From Aptenodytes patagonicus (lineage: Eukaryota > Chordata > Aves > Sphenisciformes > Spheniscidae), in NCBI RefSeq assembly GCF_965638725.1, contig NC_134949.1:11468951-11532950 (forward strand): 64,000 nucleotides of DNA. Direction: 5' to 3'. A program made the position numbers and the translations under genes. This document shows, piece after piece, positions 1 through 10,969 of this stretch (positions are counted from its first letter, which is position 1; each line of letters starts with the position of its first letter). The notes below the pieces were generated by a model, which saw nothing but the letters and a program-made list of their open reading frames with translations, was not told where the DNA came from and did no database searches.

Positions 1-3
1 TTT

Positions 4-798
4 AGAATCACAGAATCATAGAATCATAGAATCATTGAGGTTGGAAAAGACCTCTAAGATCATCGAGTCCAACCGTCAACCCAACACCACCATGCCCACT
101 AAACCATGCCCCTAAGCACCTCGTCTACTCGTCTTTTAAATACCTCCAGGGATGGGGACTCAACCACTTCCCTGGGCAGCCTCTTCCAATGTTTCACCAC
201 TCTTTCAGTAAAGACATTTTTCCTCACGTCCAATCTAAACCTCCCCTGGGGCAACTTGAGGCCATTTCCTCTCGTCCTATCGCTTGTTACTTGGGAGAAG
301 AGACCAACACCCACCTCGCTACAACCTCCTTTCAGGTAGTTGTAGAGAGCGATGAGGTCTCCCCTCAGCCTCCTTTTCTCCAGGCTGAACAGTCCCAGTT
401 CCCTCAGCCGCTCCTCATAAGACTTGTGCTCCAGACCCCTCACCAGCCTCGTTGTCCCTTCTCTGGACACGCTCCAGCACCTCAACGTCCTTCTTGTAGT
501 GAGGGGCCCAAAACTGAACACAGTATTCGAGGTGCGGCCTCACCAGTGCCGAGTACAGGGGCACGATCACTTCCCTACTCCTGCTGGCCACACTACTTCT
601 GATACAGGCCAGGATGCCATTGGCCTTCTTGGCCGCCTGGGCACACTGCCGGCTCATGTTCAGCTGGCTGTCAACCAGCACCCCCAGGTCCTTTTCCGAC
701 AGGCAGCTTTCCAGCCACTCTTCCCCAAGCCTGTAGCGCTGCATGGGGTTGTTGTGGCCCAAGTGCAGGACCCGGCACTTGGCCTTGTTGAACCTCAT
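4..798 (-). mobile_element. CR1 LINE, 5'-truncated 3' portion with a frameshift
   Basis: This is the 3' end of a chicken-repeat-1 (CR1) non-LTR retrotransposon on the minus strand. The 3' tail is at the low-coordinate end, where several copies of an 8-bp unit (read on the plus strand as GAATCATA and variants) lie at about 4-36. The translation shows the conserved CR1 reverse-transcriptase C-terminal region: [69 protein letters not shown]. It is carried by two overlapping minus-strand frames (about 415-798 and 99-521) that switch near 451-456 and look like one original frame broken by a single-base change. Similarity stops at about 798, as expected for 5' truncation. The left flank is at the window edge, so a target duplication cannot be tested. 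The copy is non-functional. Confidence 0.95.
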
Positions 799-3700
799 AC
801 ATATCATATCATATTTCATTGATATGATTTCCATTTTTAATGGCAGGGATTCCAATACAGGTACCGAGGTATCATCGCTTTGGGAAATGTATCTAGTTCT
901 TATAAAGATATGCAGGTGTTAACAGAAAGTATTTGTCAGTTCATAACTCGTCGGACTTACTGGCTTCACCACAACAATATTTTTTTTGTGCCAGCTGCAG
1001 CATTGGCTTTCCAACTCTTAATGTAATGTCCATGCAATGATGAAGTGGGTTGAAATTCAAAGACTATAAAACTTTCCCCTACAGAATTCATTTAATATTA
1101 ATTAATAATTCTTCATTAAATTACCCAGATGACAAAATGACCAAATTCAGCTCTTCATTTCAACTACCAGTTTCTGCAAATAACAGATTACTGCTGGATC
1201 TCTGCACTTTTCTGGTATATGCCAATGGAAAAAAAAAAAAAAAAGATCTGACAAGCAGGAGAATATCCAAAACATATCTGAAAGCAATTTGTATTCTGCT
1301 TGTCAAATTGTTTTTCCCTACAGTTGTTAAAGAAAGTGATTTAGAGGTAGAGATCATGTGATAAATTGCATAGTTCCGGGAAACAGGACAATAAAATACA
1401 TCCTTGGTAAATGCTAAATAATATTAAGTCAGAAAATGATGTTCTGAGAGACTCAGAATTAAAAAAATCCATCGCTCATTGGGGTGGACAAGGATGATGC
1501 AACCAAATACTTGTCTAGAGACATTTGCAGTACCTGATAGAACCGGAATATGGGGTAAGACGTAGACAATCACTGCCCAAGACACCCAATATGTGTGGTC
1601 CTGAGTCTGTCTCTGTTCATGAAGAGCAGAACTGCAGCTTATGTGGTAATAGTCTTCCAGGGCTCTGAAAACCCCACATAGTGCCTATTTTTTTGTTAAC
1701 AACTTTTCTTGTTCCAGAATGAAGAATTTTCTGTCTTTCTGGAAAACAATCCAATATTCACCGACATTAGCAGAAGTCATTACAGCATGTTTTGGGATCT
1801 AACTTCTGCTCTGAATTTTTTGGTGGGGAGGGGAGAAGAGTCGACTCGTTTCCATCCCAAAGGTTTCTCAGGTCCATATTTTGACAGCGGTACATCTCTG
1901 TATTCCTCCCACTCTCACAACCTACATCACTCATAAAAAATGTTAGAGGCTCAGGTTTAAGATCTTTTTCTTTTTTTCTTTTTTTGATTCACAGCAGGAA
2001 CTTAAGAATTCATGTCCTTTGTCCCACACAGGCTCTACTTTTTCTTCAGTCTTTTTTTCATAATAAAGCTTCAAGGGTCTCATTTTTGCTGTCTTGCTGC
2101 GTGTTTCAAGGGAAGCACTTGAATGTATCTCTAACTTCCATTCACATGGAGAACGTAAGCCGGTGCTTAATGTTAACTCTGCCTGGGCATACTTTCTGAA
2201 TTGCGTCCATAGGTCAAACCACCAGCTTCTGGCTTTGTCTTCTTCTGTGGTAATTTCTAAACTGCAAAAGTAGTACTTTGCCTCTTCTTTTGTCTTCCCT
2301 TGTATTTTCAGACTATCCGGTAAGAAAACCCAAGACAGTGAACTATGCCTGGCCAGTAACTCATTTAAGGTATTCCTAATTACAGAAGTATTTGTATTTT
2401 TCACTCCTTTGGTGCATGAGTGTAGAGAATTGACATTTCTTAAAACATATGTGCTTATGTTGAGATGCATTTTCTATTCTAAGTGCATGAATAATGCCCT
2501 CTTATGGCAAAATTTAGGGATTCCCCAAAATTTATCTGGTCTAAGATCATTTACATTATCAATTTATGTTCAGAAAAAAAACTTATCCTGGAAGGAAAAA
2601 ATAATGAAAAAGAAGAATATGCTGTGCATGATATTACAGTCATAACGAGTTATACTAATTATTTTTTCTTTATACTTCCTCCACTTCTGGGATATTTGAA
2701 AGGAAAATCCAGTCTTAGAAGCATTTTTTCTAACAATTAGGATAAGGAACTCAATTTTAGAACATTTTTATGAGTGTTCTTTGCCAATTGCTAAATTAAA
2801 ATGCGTGTATATAAAGCAAAGAACAAGAGTATATTATGCTTATATTTATTGATATTGACAACAAAGGATTTAACTGATTTCTGGAAGTGTTTGTAATATA
2901 AGTAAACTGTAAGGAATAAACAGGCAAGACTGTGGTGAAATATTACTGAAGATGTTTATCTCCAATTTCACAATGCTTTGGAAGTACATTAAGATAAATT
3001 TGTATGAAGTAGTATAAGTGTTTTAAATGTTAGCAATAGCAAAATAGCAAATAATAAAGTTCTTAAGAAACATTTTGTATTTATCTATTCTGTGTTTTTC
3101 TTTTGCCTTTTCTTCCTCCTAATTGACTTTGAATAACTGACAATAAATTGAATTTAAGTTATAAAGGTGTAATTTTGGAGGAGATATTGTGTTCTGGCTG
3201 CCATCCAAACTATAGATTTTTTTTTGCCTTCTTGGCTTAAAACAAACTGCTGCTAATAGATTCAAATAAAGAGTCAATTAACATGTTCTGGAGAGAGTCA
3301 GATAAAAAAAAAGATAAATGTTTAGTGGAATGTTTATGTTGTTCAAGAAAAAATTAAATGTAGACTCACTTTAAATTGTGGTTCTTTCAATAAGAAGCCA
3401 AGAACCAAGCTAAAGCAACAGAAACTTTTCAGTATGATAGAAAATTCTGAGACTTAATTCACAATGTTAGATTACGTGATGCTGTATTTCTCATGCATCA
3501 GGTGCTTCCATGAAGCCTGTACTAACTTTGGGTGGGCAATTAATAAAATAATAGGCATAAAGCATATTTTTAATCCATAATAGCCAATAAATATATAGGT
3601 CAGATTCTATGACTGCTTCTCAGTCCTTTTTTAACTAATAAAATTTTATTTTAAGCTGATGACTTAATGCTATTTTAAATTAACCCATATCCTGATTGTC

Positions 3701-5280
3701 CTGAAGCCCAAAAAATGTACAAAGAAGTCAGCAGACTCTCTCAAACCCCACTGAACATACTGACTTCATAGGCTTTCACTATCCAAGCCAAGGGTCTGCT
3801 CATGCTTTTTTACGCAACACATTCTAATGAATACAGTGGGGTGGCTTTCAAGAAGGGTTTTGATGACTGAAATACGATAACTTAATACACTGCAAAAAGC
3901 ATTTTTAAGAGCCTTTCAAAACATCTATTGCACTGACAGTGAAAAAAGGAAAGCAGAGGCTCCTGTCCCCAAGAATCACGAGCATTCGGAGGCACTGTGT
4001 GAATACCTGGAACAAAGGAAGAGAGTTCACACGATCAGGAATATAGCACAGAACACAATAAAGACCAAAGCTTCAATTTTATCTTCTTTAGGACCTTAGA
4101 AGAATGCAGTGGTATCTATATAACAAAGTACAAAAATGATCAGTATTACAGCTAAAACATCAGCACAACACCATCTGTACCATGCTGATTCCAGAGACAA
4201 ACCTTGGTTCATAGCAGACAACATGACCGCCTCTTTAAGAAATGGAAAAGAACATTTTGCTGGAAGCAAGAATGTCTTCCTTAATACTGAGATAATACTA
4301 TGGTAAAGAATTAGGACTTGAATTTTATAGCATCTCAATGTTTTCCACCTTGGGAGAACTATAGGGTACTTTGGATTTACATTAAAATTGCCACTGCTAC
4401 TTGAGTTTCCTAAGAAAAGGTAAGAATGGTCATAGTGGGTCACTTCAGAGACCTAGTTTAAAATCCCAACTCCAGTGATAGCTAGGATGTAATGCAAAAG
4501 GATCAGGCTTGATGAGTAGAAGAGGAGACATCTCTGGGGCCTGTTCCATTCCTCAGTGTCCTCTGGTCCATATGCACAGATCCTTGACATCTCCAGGGGA
4601 CAGTGGGCATTATTCAGATTGTTTCAGTCAATGCTCTGCTTGGCATGCATAGTTTAAATTATGACCTTTTTCATTATGTTTTTTTTTTTTTTCCTTTCAT
4701 CTGGAGACACAAGTTCTTTAACTGTTATTTCTTCTGCATGAGAAAAACTTCCTTAGGGAAAGTAATAGGGACACTGGCCAACAGGACATGGTTAGGGAAG
4801 GACAAGGCATATGCAGAATGGTCCTTCTGCTCCTCTTCTAAAGAAACAGCTTGCAGAATGCAAGCAATATGCAGTGAGCAATTAGCTGACAAATACCACC
4901 AGTGAAGCTTAGTCTGTACTTACAGAGAACAAAACAAATCAAAGACTGCAAGGTATGCAGTCATTACTCTTCATTTGAAGACGAAGGATGGTGGGAAATA
5001 GGACTGTGCTGGTATATTATCTGGGACCAGACTGGGGGTGGATAGTTTTATATAATCAGGCTTCTAGGAGTATGTTTCAAACCTAAGATGAATGGGAAAA
5101 AATCATAAGCCTCTTTTTGTGTTTTTTTTTTCAAAACCAGTGAGTCACATAATGCTCTGTAAACACTGAAGTAGCTGAATCAATGGCAAAAAGTTACCTT
5201 GCCAAAACCTCCTTCCAACAGAGTGAGAGGACTCCCTTGAATGCTGTGAGCCCTGTAGCATGTAGCAATGGATCAAGCAC

Positions 5281-5320
5281 CAGGCTGGAAAGTGGCATGT
5301 CAGGCTGGAAACTGCCATGA
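5281..5320. repeat. Two-unit 20-bp tandem duplication
   Basis: Two adjacent 20-bp units, both starting CAGGCTGGAA, differ at three positions. It is a small local duplication with no evident function. Confidence 0.7.
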
Positions 5321-6511
5321 CGCCCAGGGATATGTCACTGCCCCCCTCTATCCTTCAGTAATCTTCTCCCCTCCCCTCCTATCTCTATTTGTTTGGATAA
5401 AAAGCTCCCCCATAACCGCTCCTGCTTTACTTCCCTGTGTGTTTGTAGAGCTCTTTGCACCATAGGATCTTCATTCCAAGTACTTCCAATGCACAGATTA
5501 CACATTGTTCCATCCTCTATGCACTTGTGCTTTCTTGTATTTATAGCTTGCTTGGCCTGAAGCCATCCTTGGTGCGTCAACGACCCATCCCTTTTCATTC
5601 AAGTCTTCCTAATACATATTCTTACTAATCAACTTGCAAAATAATGATGACTTGTTTGATTTGTTAAGAACTCAAACCCAGCTTTGTGCAAGCACAGTGA
5701 CTGGTTATATCACTGACCTCATTTAGTCATAGTGGCTAAAAGGTGGAAAATCTGACCAAAACACTGTATTTCTCCTAGAAACAGCAATAGTGTGGTTGTC
5801 TCACTGAAAAGGGGAGGCATGAAGGCCTGGTAGCATACCAGAAATCAGCTTCCATCTTTTGTACAGACACAGAAGTACTTATTTGATGATGACCTTACAG
5901 AAATCACAGTCTGTTCAATGGCAGAGGTCACTATGAAGTGCTGGCTCACTGACTTCCAGGGAAGCCATTCAGAGCTGGGTCTATTTGGCTGGAGGCAACT
6001 GGAGTTTTATCAAACTAAGAGCATAATGTTTTCCTCCATTCCCATACAGGTAATAGCGCTTCATTAATGTGGTTACACTGATCCTGTTCCTAAGCACCTG
6101 ATTTTTCTTAAACTGTGAAAAGACAAAAGCAAACTGATGAATTCAGTTTGACAACTCATGGTTAGTTACATGCCAGCAGTTTTATAAAGCTTTGACCTTG
6201 GTGCTCACTCTTCACGAGCAGTCCTTATTTGACCCACCTGAATAAGCCCGTTGACAAGTTAGGGCACACTATGTCCAAGGACCTTCCGCCATCTCCGATC
6301 ACACAGTGGTATCACCAGTAGCTTTATCTTTACTATCTCTTGAATCTTTGGACTATTTGTTGTGAAAAAGAATATAAATTGCTATTCATATTAGCACACC
6401 TTCAGAACAAACACCTAACAGCTTTCCCACAATAAACTGCTGATATATTTCACACTTTCCCCAGCTCTTGTAACTGTAAGAAAGAAAATAAACAATGATG
6501 AACTAATTGGA

Positions 6512-6568
6512 TGTCCTGGTTTTGTCTGGGATAGAGTTCATTTTCTTCCTAGTAGCTGTATTACCTAA
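6512..6568 (+). mobile_element. ERV LTR fragment (5' end only)
   Basis: The sequence begins TGTCCTGGTTTTG, continues GGGATAGAGTT, and runs to TTCTTCCTAGTAGCTG. It matches the first ~50 bp of the LTRs at 63,055 (+) and 56,453 (-). Similarity is lost after about 6560, so only the U3 start remains. It is a decayed remnant in the plus orientation. Confidence 0.75.
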
Positions 6569-7067
6569 TGACCTTGCATTTCTGTAAGGTGATCTGACAT
6601 TCATAAATGAGGACAGAGGAAATAGACGTTAATAGCATTTTCTCTCATCACTTGCAATCTGGACACTTACTGTATACACAATTCCTTTGATTTTTAAGGA
6701 AGGAATGGATTACATTTGATGGTCACTTTATCATGCCTTTACTACATTCTTCTTTATGATAGCTAGCATTTGGTCTTGTCTGAATGGTAAGTCTGTGCTT
6801 GTGTTCAAAGCAGAAACTGATTATTGAGCCTGTTGATCTTAATGGCTAGCTGTTGCCAATCCAGTGAAATTATTTTATTCTCTTCCACTATGCTGTCTTT
6901 AACCATCCAACTGTGTCTCAGGAGGTTCCTGTCTTCCTTCTCTGCCATCTTCATCCATCTTAGTTTCTTTTCTGTGTCTTCCCTCTTTTAAACCTGTGTT
7001 CCTTCTGGTCCTACTGCCTCCTATAATCTGTTCATTTTTTCAGGAGCTTAAAATCTAAGTGGGGAGA

Positions 7068-7090
7068 AACAAAACAAAACAAAACAAAAA
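7068..7090. repeat. (AAAAC)n microsatellite
   Basis: About four copies of an AAAAC unit, followed by an A-rich stretch. Confidence 0.7.
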
Positions 7091-9899
7091 AGCCAAACCC
7101 CAAAACAAAATGTTAAGTAAATGCCCAAATCCACTCTTGCCTTTTTCATTCCTGGCTTCAGTTAGTGTTTAGGTCTAAAGCTAGGCCTGGGTCCATTAGG
7201 ATGATTTGATTGGGTAAGAAGCGAACACCATGCACAGATACAACAAAATCAGCGTCTGTTTGTTTTGGCCGTGGGGGTTTGCCTGCTCAGATCACACTGC
7301 GAGAGTCAGAACTGCTCCGACTCCAAAGCTGAGAGTGAGGACCTGACTGTCCTGACACCTGTGATGCAACCTGGAGTAACTGCACTTAGTTATAAATCTC
7401 ACATGCACCAAATCAGAACTAGAAGCAAATTGTACACCACCTTCTATGCTTTGTGTAATACAAGAATGATTAAAAATCAGCTGCAAAGTAGAGTCCAACT
7501 TATTTGTCCTCATCCCTGTGTTAGCCTGTAAAATACACAGCCTGGAAAGCAAGTGTCTTGCATACTTTTCATTTCACTCACAGGGCTGATTCATGCCAGT
7601 AAATATTGAAACCCCACCTCATAGTTTGGAGAAGTAATTTCCATTCCATGAATTTTGCTTGAAGCTAATACATGCTATTACAAAACATCTAAAGTAAAAC
7701 TTTAACCATTTCACTCAGCCCAGCTGTGAAGTTCAAACTGCTTTTTAAAGTTAATTATCATGCTCTGACCTGCACATATGCACACGTTAAATACAAATAA
7801 ATCAATATGGCATGCTTATTCCTGTTTCAATTTGGTTTTTGTTTTTAAAATTAGCATACTCTTGCTTTGCCTAACAGATATACGAGTGTGATGGTATCTC
7901 ATAGATTAAAGTTTTGCGTTTGTCTCTTTGTAGTTCATTTGCTATTCTATAAACCCAAAGTCCTTGAGGGAGTGTCGGAAAGCCCCATAATTTTCCTCAA
8001 TATTCCATTTTACCTTTTTATCTCTGATGTAGCTAGCACATGTGAAAAAGAAATGCAGATAGCCAGATGGCTCCCCAGTGTCCATACATACAAAAGCACT
8101 GACAAACACAAGTGACTTTAACTAATGCTGATGTCGATTCATGCTTGAGCGTATTCTTTTTGTTGTCTTTTTCTAATGCTATATTATTAGGAGCATGTGT
8201 TTGTGATCTTACCTAGAAGATTATTATTATGAATTTTAAGAAGAAAAAGTAGAATCCTCAGACTTTTTTTTTTTTTTAATTAAGGCAAAAATATTTGGGG
8301 AGGGCAGTTAGAATCATCATAAGTTTTAGTGTTGCTTTTTCATGGTAACATTCTTTTTCTTTGACTGGTATTGCCATCCATTACACATCTCCCAAAAATC
8401 TCCTAAAAGAGAGGTTATATTTGCTTTGTGGTTTTCAGTGCACTCTTCTCTGAATCACCCTGCATAGACCACAGCAAGAGGGAGAATACTGAATTAGCTG
8501 ATTCATTTCTGTTGCTTGGTGTGGCGATCTCCAATTGCACTTAGTTGTGGGGATTTTCCAAAGCAGACAAGTGACTTCTCCTTTTGCCAGAGTGCTGCTG
8601 TCAGACTGAGGCATTTGAACATCACCACATTTCAAAGATGAGCAGCATCATGTTCACAGCCACACTGCCTGCCCATTGAGAGAACAAGCTCTCTGATGGC
8701 TTAGTTTAACTGCTCTCTAGGACAGCAAATGTCCATGCATTTCTGCATAGGTTATTTGTGTTAAGGAGGAGAACTGGAAAAGCATCAATATTTTTAAGGA
8801 CTCATGATCTAGAAAGTTCAGTTCATCTGATGGCATCAGCTAATTCACCCTCAAGATATGATCTGAAGTGGGTCAAGCTTTTCAAAATTCTGGACCCATT
8901 TCTTTTCTGGCATCAGTTGCAAATCTGATGTTTCATTTCAGAGGAAGGAGCATCCCATACTTTCGTGTTCTCTGGGATTGTAAGTGCCTTAAAATACTGG
9001 AATTTCTTTCTTGAAGAAAGCATTAACTTTGCTAGGCTGGCACTGAAGCCTGGGGTCTCCCAACTGTCTTTGAAATATGTGTGACCCTAACTCATGCAGA
9101 TGAGCTTTTACACAAAGTAGCCTATAGACACAGGCCATAAAGACATCCACATATATAGACAAAATTTGAATAGTAAGGGCACTGTGTTCAGCCTACTCCC
9201 TGCTCTCTGGCTATAATGCATTAGTATTATTGACTGCTTTGGTTAGTATGGCCAGAGTGTGTAATAGTTGGAAACAAAAATTGTAACTTGAGCGTGTGCG
9301 ATGATTCATTGTGGGTACTTGTTAACATACTTCTGCCTGTGGGACACGGCTGCAAGAGTATCATGAGACGTGCTCCTTCAAAGCATTGCCGTGACGGTAC
9401 CCTGCTGTGCAACCTGCACTGCCTCAGCTGGATCAGAGACCACCTCTCCCTGCACAAGTGGAAATCTTGATTCAAAAGAAGTTAGCACCTAGCAGGCCAG
9501 ACTAGAACAGAATATGCTTGCAAGACAACTTAGGAAAACCTAACCCAGAACCCAAATACTGTTGTTTGGAAAATACTAGTGACTTCAATGGAGCTATGCT
9601 GCAGTTCACATTTTCAAGACACCTTGGGTAAAATTTTCAAAGCTATCCGACTGCCACAAGAGCACAAATTTCACCAAAACCAGAAAGTCCACAACAACTA
9701 CTAGCTCAGCATATTGGGGAAAAAATGAGCTTGAGCAAATGCAGCTCCGTCTCCTAAACGGCAAAAGAGCTTCTGAAAGCTTGTGGTAAAACTCCTGGAG
9801 CAATCAGGAGACTGAACTACAAATCTAACTACTACTCTAACGCTCCTTTCTTACCCTTCTTCCCTCATTTTCTTTTAAAGTTTCAAATCGAGGAAATAA

Positions 9900-9917
9900 G
9901 GGGGGGGGGGGGGGGGG
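9900..9917. repeat. G18 homopolymer
   Basis: Eighteen consecutive G residues lie about 90 bp upstream of the CpG island. The run could form a G-quadruplex on the plus strand and is prone to length variation or assembly error. Confidence 0.9.
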
Positions 9918-10007
9918 CGAGAAACCCCTCTGACCGGGCCTGGATGTGACCTGGTTTCCTCCTCACCACAACCCTGCCTCTTTCCCTCTCTTCGCAGTGA
10001 CATCTAC

Positions 10008-10745
10008 CGGCCTGCCCCGAAAGCTCCCCGCTCCCCCGGAACCCCTCCACCCGCGGCCGCCCCCCGGGGGCTCGGCTCCGCCCGGGCCCGCTCCCAGACC
10101 GTGGCCCGGCTCCCCGCGGGGCCGCTCTCCCCCGGCACCCCGCACCCTGCCCGGCACCGCCGCCTCCCCCCGGGCTTGGCGGGCAGCCCCGGCGCTGCCG
10201 TCGGGGCGCGCTCGGAGCCCCGGGACGGTCCGCACGGAGGGGCAGAAACTTTCCTGGCGAGTTTCCCTCCCTCCTCCAGCGAGCCCCGCGGGCGCGCAAA
10301 CTGCGCGGACGGGGGTCGGAAGCCACTTGCCGCTGACCCCCCCCTCGGGGCCAAGCCAGGGAGGCTGCTCCCTTAAGAAGATTTGACCGCACTGTGCCCC
10401 CCCGCCCCGCCCCGCGCAGCGCGGTGCGGTGCGGTGCCGCGCGGGCAGGCTGCGGGCAGGCTGCGCCCGCGGGCGCTGGGCGCCCCGCGCTGCCTGGGGC
10501 GGGCCGGGGCGGGCCGGGCCGGGCGGCCGCCGCGCTCGGCGGGGTGTGGCCTCGCCATTATTTATGAGCTCCAGCCCCTATTTGCTCAGCTAATGATGCA
10601 CCGGAGGCCGCGGTGCCTCGCCTCGCTAGCGCGGCGGCGGCGAGGGCAGGGCAGCGCCTGTAACTGGAAACCAAAGCCTTCACCGTCACCGCCCGGCCAC
10701 TTTCCATTCACTCCTAGGTGCTTAATTGCGGGCTGGGGAGAAGCG
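10008..10745 (+). promoter_or_regulatory. SEMA3C: CpG island, likely SEMA3C promoter
   Basis: This is an abrupt GC-rich, CpG-dense block in an otherwise AT-rich window, and the only large one. It contains clustered GC-box (Sp1-type) motifs: a CCCCGCCCC series at about 10,398-10,413 and GGGGCGGG at 10,496-10,503 and 10,506-10,513. It also has short tandem GCGGT units (10,421-10,435) and two GCGGGCAGGCT units (about 10,441-10,462). Just downstream is a less GC-rich block with CCATTATTTATGAGCTC and GCTAATGATGCA near 10,555-10,600, which resembles a conserved proximal promoter. It lies about 3.4-4.1 kb upstream of the SEMA3C first coding exon on the same strand, so promoter function is inferred from composition and position. 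The long reading frames through it on both strands are artefacts of having few stop codons. Confidence 0.85.
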
Positions 10746-10769
10746 CTCCTGCTGCCTTAGGAGTCCAGC

Positions 10770-10776
10770 TATAAGG
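10770..10776 (+). promoter_or_regulatory. TATA-like element TATAAGG
   Basis: TATAAGG occurs just downstream of the CpG-dense block. If used, it would place a start site near 10,800. This is a weak match in an A/T-rich setting, and CpG-island promoters often lack a TATA box, so it is only a candidate. Confidence 0.3.
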
Positions 10777-10799
10777 ATTATTTTACAAAGGAGCCCGGA

Positions 10800-10969
10800 G
10801 TACCTTTGCAACCACCGGGAGGAGAGACTTTTCTTTATTTTTTTTTTTATTCCCCCCCCCCCGCCAATGAGCCAGGTTTGGAATTAAAATGTTCTGGTGA
10901 CAGGAGTGGAGTCCGTAAACTGATAGAAACCAGATAGAAATCTGTATTACTGGTTCCTCCAATAGCTGG
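10800..10969 (+). other. SEMA3C: Probable SEMA3C non-coding first exon (5' UTR)
   Basis: A plausible splice donor, AGCTGG followed by GTAAGCAT, has its GT at 10,970-10,971. It is the best donor I see between the CpG island and the coding exon. The 5' boundary is not visible in the sequence. A start near 10,800 is guessed from the TATA-like element, and a start inside the CpG island (10.4-10.7 kb) is equally possible. SEMA3C orthologues have a separate 5' UTR exon upstream of the signal-peptide exon, which supports the arrangement but not these exact ends. Confidence 0.4.

Larger units (their letters stand above)
799..9899. other. Intergenic DNA upstream of SEMA3C
   Basis: This is AT-rich sequence with no recognisable exon on either strand. 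Reading frames here are short and biased in composition, for example the Lys-rich minus-strand frame at 1943-2470. It contains a 57-bp LTR remnant near 6.5 kb, a two-unit 20-bp tandem at 5281-5320, and a short (AAAAC)n run near 7068-7090. In mammals and chicken a large gene-poor interval lies 5' of SEMA3C, which fits. I see nothing else that can be supported. Confidence 0.6.

Noticed and set aside
1943..2470. 175-residue minus-strand frame, one of the longest in the window
   Set aside because: It has a low-complexity Lys-rich end from a T-run, no domain, and no nearby promoter or splice signals. A frame of this length can occur by chance in 64 kb.
9883..10392. 169-residue minus-strand open frame, and several others, through the CpG island
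   Set aside because: The frames are Pro/Arg/Gly/Ala-rich and open on both strands at once, which is what CpG-dense DNA without stop codons gives. No domain or splice context supports them.
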